This document shows positions 56,653 to 64,000 of a stretch of DNA of 64,000 nt, in pieces. Both the position numbers and the translations under genes were made by a program. The notes beneath the pieces were generated by a model, which did not search any database, was not told the origin of the DNA, and worked only from the letters and a program-made list of their open reading frames with translations. The DNA comes from Phaseolus vulgaris (taxonomy: Eukaryota > Streptophyta > Magnoliopsida > Fabales > Fabaceae): assembly GCF_000499845.2 (NCBI RefSeq), contig NC_023759.2, forward strand, positions 35,836,464 to 35,900,463, written 5' to 3'. The stretch's first letter is position 1; every line of letters starts with the position of its first letter.

Positions 56653-56815
56653 CAGGAACTTGCCCAGGCGAGATAGACGACGTCAACTTAGTATTTCTTG
56701 TAGGGATCCTCACCCAGGCAAGTCCAATCTCGCCTGAGCGAGTTAGGAGAACAAAAGAAGGGGTGCTCTTTTGAGTCATCTCGCCCAAGCGAAATAAATA
56801 TCGCTTACACGAGTC
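56653..56815. repeat. Dispersed TCGCC-N-AGCGA motif cluster
   Basis: GCCCAGGCGAGAT, ACCCAGGCAAG, TCGCCTGAGCGAGT, TCGCCCAAGCGAAA and ATCGCTTACACGAGT lie within 165 bp; each is a near-palindrome of the CTCGC-(C/T)-(A/G)GCGAG type. Non-coding. Confidence 0.55.
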
Positions 56816-56819
56816 GTTG

Positions 56820-57010
56820 AAAGTAGATTTTGATAAGTCATATAACTCTGTGAATTTGGAATTTTTGCTTTATAGGATGGAAAAGGCTAGTATTTAGTGT
56901 TAAGTGGATTGGGGGATGTCTTGAATCCTCATCAATGTCTATCTTAGTAAATGGTGGCCCTATGGATGAGTTCAAATTAGAAAATGACAGAGCGATCTGG
57001 CACATTTTCT
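56820..57010 (+). pseudogene. L1-like LINE reverse transcriptase scrap
   Basis: The text DFDKSYNSVNLEFLL followed by a Trp-rich gap, then SILVNGGPMDEFKLENDRAI, matches the order of plant L1-like RT (DF-KAYDSV-W-FL and VLVNGSPT-EF). Several stops; both sides cut. Confidence 0.72.
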
Positions 57011-57611
57011 TTTCTTAATTAGTTATTGAACATTTCAGTTGCATATGATTTTTATGTAATTTATTATCAAATAAGATGACAGTTTTCATAAAAATCGTCA
57101 TCTTATTGTCATTACAACAACAGATGGAATAGTGATCATCGTCATGGGGGTGCACATATTCACCACTTCTAATATTTGTTCATGTTCACTTTTACACTTT
57201 CTCTTATCGCATTTCTTTGTTTCAGCATCATGCTTCCAATGACACCATCATCGTTATTCGAACCACCATTGTTGGTGTTGCTTGCCATTGTCATCATTCA
57301 CACCTCTTCCACACCTTCACTGCTAACAACTAGTTCATTCCTTCATTTCCTTTTGTGCCTCCTCCATTGTCTGTGCCTCCTCTGCCAACTAGTTCGGGAA
57401 GATTAATCACCTTTTATCATTTTATTAAGATGTATATTTTAATCATATTTCATTAATTTTCATATTAATACATTTTGTATTTATCCTCGAATATATATTT
57501 CATTGTGATTGACTTGATGTCACTACTTTTATTTTGTGTCACATAAAGACCAATACAAAATGTTGTCGAAATTTTATGAAAATATAAAAATGTTGATTGA
57601 TAATTATGTAA
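57011..57611. other. Unassigned AT-rich stretch
   Basis: One Leu-rich ORF (57176-57406, +) of 76 codons with no family features. Nothing else supported. Confidence 0.5.
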
Positions 57612-57616
57612 TAGTC

Positions 57617-58055
57617 TATTAAGAAGTGGACTTTAAACCTAACTCAACCCCATAAAACCGGCTCATGGGGTGAGGTTTGCACCCACTTATATACTATGAA
57701 ATATTTTTATCTCTAGTCGATGTGGGATCTCCAGCACACCCCCTCACGCCGAGAGTGACAGCTCGTGTGTGGGACAACATATTATGGGTGGTCCGATAAC
57801 GGCTCGATAGCAAGTAGCACGATAGGCCCAACAAACACTCGCTAGGATAAGCTTTAAATGGTTTTGATACCATATTACAAAGTGGACTTTAAGCCTAACT
57901 CAACCCCATAAAACCGACTCATGAGGTGAGGTTTGCACCCACTTATATACATCGACTAGAGATGAGAATATTTCATTGTATATAAGTGGTTGCAAACCTC
58001 ACCTCATGAGCTGATTTTATGAGGTTGAGTTAGGCTTAAAGTCCACTTCTTAATA
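57617..58055. mobile_element. Fold-back (TIR) element, 439 bp, TSD TAGTC
   Basis: The left end TATTAAGAAGTGGACTTTAA and the right end are inverted copies. TAGTC flanks at 57612-57616 and 58056-58060. A third, direct copy of the arm at about 57878-57957 forms a long hairpin (arms about 75 bp, loop about 30 bp) with the right arm at 57986-58055. No coding. Similar AAGTGGACTTTAAGCC repeats are, to my knowledge, common in legume genomes. Confidence 0.75.
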
Positions 58056-58060
58056 TAGTC

Positions 58061-58440
58061 AACGGTAAAAGAAAGATTCTTCGTGAAAGGGATTGGGTCA
58101 CACCTTGATTGAAAATGTCATATTGACATGCATTGAAATGTTCACCTGGTACGTATAGACGGTAGTTATGGGTGGGAGTTTGATTAAGAAAGCTTGTATA
58201 ACTTATAAATATGAGAAAGAAGTGGATTTTTTTTAATAATTTACACAACAAAAATACTTGCACTAGTGTTGAAGGAGGAAAAATTTAGGTATCCTTGCAT
58301 TAAATGGAAGAAAGGCAGGGTTGAAGAAATTATGGAGCATCTTCTGTGTGATGATTTTCTTAAAAGTTATACGAAATTTACATGACATTGAATTGTTAGA
58401 TTTTCCTAGCATTAACTAAATCAACAATTTATTTTATTCA
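58061..58440. other. Unassigned stretch before TNP2 fragment
   Basis: No recognisable coding; may be earlier, decayed CACTA sequence. Confidence 0.4.
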
Positions 58441-58822
58441 AATATGAAGGATCGATTAGAGGACATGATTTATGACATTGAGCACAATATTTTGCACAAG
58501 CATATGTGTGAAGATTACTATTGATGCAGTGACTCCATTTTACCTTAACTCAACTAGCCTCACATGGTTGTCAATGGTGTTATAGGTTGGTGAATTTTAT
58601 TATATAAGCTCCATAGAATTGCTTCAGTTGTCAAAAACATACATCCACTAGGAAATACACTATCCTGTCATAATTATTAGGCGAAGAAAATATTTTGTTC
58701 AATCAAGATGGAGTATAAAAAGATACATGAATGTCTTAATGATTGCATACTATAGAGAAAAATGTTTGAAGAGTTGAAAAGGTGTCTGAAATACAGGTTA
58801 TCACATTACAAAGTGAAAGACA
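58441..58822 (+). pseudogene. CACTA TNP2 transposase fragment (N-terminal region)
   Basis: Broken frames give KDRLEDMIYDIE and then LGNTLSCHNY-AKKIF, KKIHECLNDCILYREK and a terminal YHITK-K. This parallels the TNP2 block NTLPNRNYEAKKIL...KIHACPNDCILYR...RYKVK. Stop codons inside. It lies on the plus strand, opposite to the 20323-21855 fragment, so a separate CACTA copy. A MITE interrupts at 58823; possible continuation from 63416 (DDEVTNDVP). Confidence 0.75.
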
Positions 58823-59078
58823 CACTACAAAAAATCATTAAAATAATTAATTTAGAGATAAAAAATAATTAGTCATTATATTGAGTAAGTTAGATACTAT
58901 TTATAAACTAAGCAATTATTGGAATTTAAAATAATTTTTAATATTGATAAAAATTTATAAAGTATTTTCTAAATTGGTACCTAACAATAGTTATCAATAT
59001 TTTAACTATCAACTAATTTAGATACCAATAATATTTTAGTTTATAAATAGTATATATTTTTATCTTTAAATTAATTAC

Positions 59079-60285
59079 TGTACCGTCCCGTATCCAGGCG
59101 TTGACTAAGTCAAGGTCAAAGTCAACGCAGGGCGTCGCCTAGGTGGAGAGACGCCAAGTGCCAGCATCGCCAAGAGGAAGCGTCGCCAAGGCAAGGCGTC
59201 GCCTAGGTGAAGGCGTCGCCCAACCAGGGCGTCGCCAAGATCAAATATCATTAAGTCAAGGCAATCACGGTGCGGCTCCCCGATACCCATGGGTAGGAAA
59301 GACCATGGAAGGGGCGACGCCGTGGGAAGGCCCCAAACCTTGTATAACCAGGGAACAGTAATAAAGAGGAGAGAAAGGTGGCTTCAAGGCCATAGTAACA
59401 GCACCAGTATAGGGCAGCCTGACTCGGGAAGTACCCCTGCCGCCCCAGAGACGCCTTTGGGACAGATACGACTCAAGAGGAAGGTCACGCCCAGGGTAGC
59501 CGGGTGCAGGGTACGAGAGGAAGGCAGATACGCTCTCAAAGTAAGTGACTAGATGATTGGGGGCATGAGTTGGCACCCAAAAAGTCACCCCTAGCGTAGT
59601 AGCACTCCCAAGCAGGAGGACTCGCACGTAGAAACGTCCCCAGATGGGCAGAAACGCCCCCAGATGGGGTCACGGCGTCGTGAGGCCCTCCACGTGTACG
59701 ACAGCCATGTCAGAATAGAAACATCCTTTAGTCAGGTGCCAGGTAATTAAAGTCATTCAATACAATTTCCGTTTCGAGCATTCAGGTACTATAATGGCTC
59801 CCAAGCGTTTCAACGTCTTAAATGCGCTACGTTTTCTAATTAGATATGCTGATTGAGTGCGTTACATTTGTAATTAAAGGCGCTTTAAGGCGTTTTTAAT
59901 GCTTGGGTAGTTTAAATAGCGCTGAGAATGTTGGAAACGGGGTTCGAACTTTTGGCAAATTTACCAGAGAACTCTCTAGTTGCTTGCTCGTGCCTTGAGG
60001 TTACGTACAAGGGACTGGGGAAAAGATCTTTGCCTGAGGGAGAAAACATACACACAACACACAGTTCTTTTTACCACCTTCAGAGTGCCATACGCGGTGC
60101 TCAGAGACGGAGGTGCAAAGTTTTGGTGTTTCTTGCTGGCTGACTTGAGCGTCGGAGTGCAAACGGCCGCTAGGGCGCCTCTTTGTCCTCTCTTTTGCAG
60201 GAATCCACAGGTACCCAATGGGAAGGAGTCCCTAGCTGACGGTTGAGGTCGCGCACGAAGACGTCCCGATCAACCGGACGGAACA
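59079..60285 (+). repeat. 5' LTR of T2 (1207 bp)
   Basis: Full-length LTR homologous to 46913-48202, with fewer GGCGTCGCC units. TATA-like box at 59911-59918. Retains the R/U5-like segment that T1 lost. Confidence 0.92.
59911..59918 (+). promoter_or_regulatory. TATA-like box in T2 5' LTR
   Basis: TTTAAATA within GTAGTTTAAATAGCGC, conserved with 47829-47836. Confidence 0.4.
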
Positions 60286-60384
60286 TTTGGCGCCCACCGT
60301 GGGGCAGATATAAAACATCAGTCCCATCACAAGTTCGAGAAAATCTACCAAGTTACAGTAACGTTGAAGGAGGTTGGAGTGACA

Positions 60385-63078
60385 ATGGCCCCCACCAGAC
60401 GAGGTACAGCACGCGCAGCCCCAGCAGAACTATCCATGCAACAGGTCCTGGAGATAATGAGGGGGCTGCAGCAGGATATGGCTGAGTCGAAGCTGGAACA
60501 GGAACGCATGCAGGCGGATCTCGACACCTCGCATGAGAGGAATGACGAGCTCCACCGTGTGAATGAGGAGTTGCGCCAGGGCCTGAGAAATAATCGGGCG
60601 CAACATGGACATGACGAGATGGAGAACCATTCCCCACCAAGGGAATTTTCTACTCCCTTCTCGCAGGAGATTCTAGATGCAACGATCCCGAACACATTTG
60701 GGGGGCCCAAGGTGATCTTCACCGGGATGGAGGACCCAGAGACGCACCTTGCTGCATTTCACACACAGATGGTCCTGGTAGGCGGTTCTGACGCTGCCAA
60801 GTGCAAGCTCTTTATGAGCACCCTGACTGGGATGGCTATGGACTGGTTCATCAGCCTCCCGGACGGCCATATCACATCTTTCCGCCAATTGTCGCGATTG
60901 TTTAGGGAACAATACTTGGCAAACAAAGCCCCGCCGCCGGTCTCCTACGATTTGTTCGATGTGAAGCAGTATCAGGGGGAGACCTTGAAGGAGTACATTA
61001 ATCGCTTCGGGGCCCAGGTTGTGAAGGTTGGCACGACAGAGGAGCCTATGATCGTGTACGCATTCGTGAAAGGCGTATGCCCCGGTCCTTTTGGAGAGTC
61101 TATCATTCACAACCGCCCCAAGACTTTCGCTGAGTTACGGCGTCGGGCGGTAGAACATATTGCTTCTGAAGGGGAGGTGTGCGTGAAACGCACCAGCGTC
61201 GTACCCTCATGCCCGAGAGGACCGGCGCGAACTCAGCCCGTCAGAGTCAATGAGACCACGATGGGGAGAAAGAAGCCAGATGCGAGACGCCCCTACGAGG
61301 CCAGAAAGCCCCAGCCCCGGGGTCCAGCGAGGGGCGATCGCCCGGCCAGAGAAAGAGCGAGACCGGCGAGGTACAACTTCGTGGTTGAGCTGAAGGATTT
61401 GATCGTCGTGCCTAACATAGCTGAGAGGTTGAGGCGACCGGCGAAGACCGACAAGGTGTTAGGGCCTCGCAAAGACTCTTGGTGCGAATTCCACGAGGCT
61501 TTCGGGCACCACATTGATAACTGCCTGTCATTGGGCTACCAGCTAGATGAGCTGGTGAGGACTGGGTTTTTGAAGGATTATGTCGCGGAGCCCATGACGA
61601 CCACCACCTTGTCGCCGCCGCAGGAAGAACTAGCACACGAGATGCCTGTGCTTGGCGAGGTCCACACCATTGCTGGAGGTTTTTCCGGCGGGGGACCCAC
61701 CGCCTCCCAGTGGAAGAAATACGCGAGGGGGGTCAATTCAATCGAAGAGAGACTCTCGGGGGAGCCGTGGGAGTCAGATCTCGTGTTCACAAGAGGAGAC
61801 CTCCGGGATGTGGTACCCCACGACAACGACCCCGTTGTCATCTCAGTCGTCACAGCCGGGAGGAAGGTGCACAGAGTGCTTGTCAACCAAGGAAGTTCGG
61901 CAGACGTCATGTTTCTGTCGACCTTTAATAAGTTACGGTTGTCCCCTGATCTGTTGAGTCCCTACACGAGGTGCCTGTATGGGTTTGGGGATAACCAGGT
62001 GGAAGTCCAGGGGTACCTGGAGTTGAGGACTACGTTCACGGACGGAGAGGCCTCCCGTACCGAAAGCATCCGGTACCTGGTCGTGAACGCCAACTCCGCC
62101 TACAATATTTTGCTGGGCAGGCCGGCGTTAAACCGTTTGAACGCGGTGTCCTCCACACGCCACGTGAAGATGAAGCTGTCAAACCTCAGTGGTCAGATGA
62201 TAGTCATCAGGTCAGACCATGAGGAGGCAAGGAAGTGCTATGAGAACAACCTGAAAACGAAGAGAGGCGTGTTCATGGTATATGAACGTCCGCCAAGCGC
62301 GGACACAACGATGGTTGAGGCGACGCCCACTGGGTCGACGCCTAATGAGGCCCTACCAGCGAGGGCGACGCCTGAAGCTGATGTACCAATGGAGGAAGGC
62401 CCTGAGGACGCAGCGCGCGTAGAAGAGGCGGCGCCCGTCGAGGATGATAGTAGGGAACAGCCAACGGCTAACGCCGTAGAAAGGGAGATTCGCGGCAAAA
62501 CATTCAAGTTAGGGAGTTCGCTGAGCCCAGAAGCACAGGAAGGGGTGGCAGAAGTGATTCCGCGCCACCTGGATGCCTTCGCATGGTCCGCCTCGGATAT
62601 GCCCGGCATCGATCCCGATTTCCTGTGCCACCACCTCAGCATGGACGTCACGGTCCGCCCCGTGCGCCAGAGAAGGAGAAAGTTCAACGAGGAGCGACAG
62701 CAGGTGGTGAAGGACGAAACGCAGAAGCCATTGAACGCTGGCCACATCAGGGAGATTCAATACCCTGAGTGGCTTGCCAACGTCGTCTTGGTGAAAAAGG
62801 CGAATGGAAAATGGAGGATGTGCGTGGACTTCACGGACCTGAATAAGGCATGCCCAAAGGACTCGTACCCGCTGCCCAGCATCGACGCCTTGGTAGACAG
62901 TGCGTCCGGCAGCAAGGTGTTGAGTTTCCTGGACGCCTTCTCAGGGTACAATCAGATCAAGATGCACCCCAGAGACGAGAACAAAACTGCATTCATGACT
63001 GAGACTTGCAGTTACTGCTATAAGGTGATGCCCTTCGGGCTGAAAAACGCGGGCGCCACGTACCAGAGAACTCTCTAG
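60385..63078 (+). pseudogene. gag-pol: Tat gag-protease-RT (T2), truncated in RT
   Basis: The ATG at 60385 (APTRRGTARAAP) is chosen because it follows the leader and gives one open frame for about 897 codons. It begins with a coiled coil (LQQDMAESKLEQERMQ). Capsid lies at about 60700-61180. The finger is CEFHEAFGHHIDNC, intact. Protease has VLVNQGSSADV: the catalytic Asp is Asn (codon 61885-61887). The RT finger and palm begin (NGKWRMCVDFTDLNKACP, LDAFSGYNQIKM) and stop at GATYQR, where LTR sequence takes over and adds two codons before a stop. YVDD is absent. Compared with T1 there is no nonsense codon, but the enzyme half is missing. Confidence 0.92.
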
Positions 63079-63384
63079 TTGCTTGCTCGTGCCTTGAGGT
63101 TACGTACAAGGGACTGGGGAAAAGATCTTTGCCTGAGGGAGAAAACATACACACAACACACAGTTCTTTTTACCACCTTCAGAGTGCCATACGCGGTGCT
63201 CAGAAACGGAGGTACAAAGTTTTGGTGTTTCTTGCTGGCTGACTTGAGCGTCGGAGTGCAAACGGCCGCTAGGGCGCCTCTTTGTCCTCTCTTTTGCAGG
63301 AATCCACAGGTACCCAGTGGGAAGGAGTCCCTAGCTGACGGTTGAGGTCGCGCACGAAGACGTCCCGATCAACCGGACGGAACA
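63061..63384 (+). repeat. 3' LTR of T2, last 324 bp only
   Basis: Matches 59962-60285 with only a few substitutions. Joined to RT at the shared 8-mer TACCAGAG. Confidence 0.9.
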
Positions 63385-63415
63385 ATTACTATTTAATTAT
63401 TTTCTTGTAATAACA

Positions 63416-64000
63416 ATGATTAAAATATTGATGATGAAGTGACAAATGATGTCCCCATACTAAGTTTATTTAATATCATTGAATAATTTTAAGGATTACA
63501 TATTTATTTATAAACTTAAATAACACTAAAAATGTTAAATTGAATGAAGATAAGAATGTGATGTTCTCCATCCAGCTAATTTCTTATACTTGAAATGATT
63601 TTTACTATTAAAATGACAAATGAATAAAATGGGGTGCATTAACCATTTTAGGATTACAACCAACTTCCTAAAACATTTAGGATATTTATTTGAAGTTTTC
63701 TCAATATAATACTTGCAAGAGTTCCAAAAGTTTTTCTATATTTGGAATCCATCAATAAAAAAAAAAATATAAGATGTTTTCAAATGGCTTTCTCTACGGG
63801 TTGAACTACTTTTTTTATTATTATGACTGCAAATTGGTTTGCAAGTTTTTCAAAAAACAAATTGGAAATTTGGAAGCTGATGGAAGAATGGTATTAATTT
63901 GTTGTCAAAAAAGAGGAGTAACATTTATATTTATATGTATTTCTCTTCTAATCTAGGGACGACAAAGCAGCGCATATTATTATCAAATTATATGCAATTA
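63416..64000. other. AT-rich tail, possible CACTA continuation then nothing recognised
   Basis: The first 60 bases may continue the TNP2 pseudogene (DDEVTNDVP). The rest is AT-rich with no supported feature; the ORF at 63774-63956 shows no family features. Confidence 0.4.

Larger units (their letters stand above)
59079..63384 (+). mobile_element. Tat-lineage gypsy element T2, internally deleted, TSD ATTAC
   Basis: Begins TGTACCGTCCCG and ends GGACGGAACA, flanked by ATTAC (59074-59078 and 63385-63389). It has a 5' LTR of 1207 bp, a gag-protease-RT start and then a jump into the last 324 bp of an LTR. Most of pol, the antisense region, PPT and U3 of the 3' LTR are gone. Same family as T1. Confidence 0.92.
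58823..63412. mobile_element. CACTA-type MITE, about 280 bp, split by T2, TSD ACA
   Basis: The left end CACTACAAAAAAT (58823) and the right end ...TTTTCTTGTAATA (63412) are inverted, with two changes in the last six bases. ACA flanks at 58820-58822 and 63413-63415. The left piece is 58823-59078, the right piece 63390-63412. The two halves form an imperfect hairpin (AATTAATTTAGAGATAAAAA against its inverse near 59056-59076). The 3-bp duplication fits CACTA transposition. No coding. Confidence 0.65.

Noticed and set aside
57176..57406. 76-codon Leu-rich ORF that might pass for a membrane peptide
   Set aside because: CT-rich simple composition, no homologous wording, surrounded by decayed repeats.

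Overview
The window is plant nuclear DNA made almost entirely of transposable elements. I see no host gene, tRNA, rRNA or CRISPR array that I can support. Ty1/copia, Ty3/gypsy (Tat, Athila and CRM lineages), L1-like LINE, CACTA and MITE sequences together indicate a flowering plant. The style of the SIRE-like copia and the Tat elements suggests a dicot, probably a legume; that is inference, not proof. Dense nesting and AT-rich older spacers fit pericentromeric or other heterochromatic DNA.

Layout. 1-6.4 kb: a decayed SIRE-like copia pol (+), then a LINE 3' tail split by a deleted copia element (-, 3359-6301, TSD AAGGG). 6.4-10.2 kb: AT-rich spacer with a second LINE tail. 10195-17940: a complete CRM-type gypsy element (-), with 977-bp LTRs identical by eye, TSD GGGGG and an uninterrupted 1545-aa gag-pol. 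17975-21.86 kb: the 3' half of a CACTA transposon (-). 21.86-56.6 kb: a decayed Athila-like gypsy element (+) that hosts everything inserted inside it.

The nest inside the Athila-like element. A deleted CRM-like element (23056-28780) splits its gag once. A stack splits it again: SIRE-like copia C (-, from 29214), broken by SIRE-like copia B (-, 31687-34446 and 54337-55207), broken by non-autonomous SIRE-like copia A (+, 34447-54336, TSD GAAAC), whose 5' LTR is broken by a 13.5-kb Tat gypsy element T1 (+, 34718-48202, TSD ACTGT). Matching target-site duplications on the two sides of T1 and A, and reading frames that resume across the breaks, fix the order of insertion.

56.6-64 kb: a LINE RT scrap, a 439-bp fold-back element (TSD TAGTC), and a CACTA TNP2 fragment (+) interrupted by a CACTA-type MITE (TSD ACA). 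The MITE is itself interrupted by a second, internally deleted Tat element T2 (59079-63384, TSD ATTAC).

Most unusual content. (1) The 5.7-kb segment of T1 after pol carries antisense genes: one with a predicted in-frame GT-AG intron and a second, diverged copy beside it. (2) Copia A and C are SIRE-like elements in which a plant-transposon-domain ORF occupies the 3' coding region; in copy A, where the whole interior is visible, it replaces pol. (3) A paired near-palindrome built on AAACAACCGATTGTTT recurs in LTRs, leaders and coding parts of the SIRE-like elements. (4) The CRM element looks young and its pol reads through the polypurine tract into the 3' LTR. Only the CRM element has an unbroken coding region; all other coding regions here are pseudogenes or fragments.
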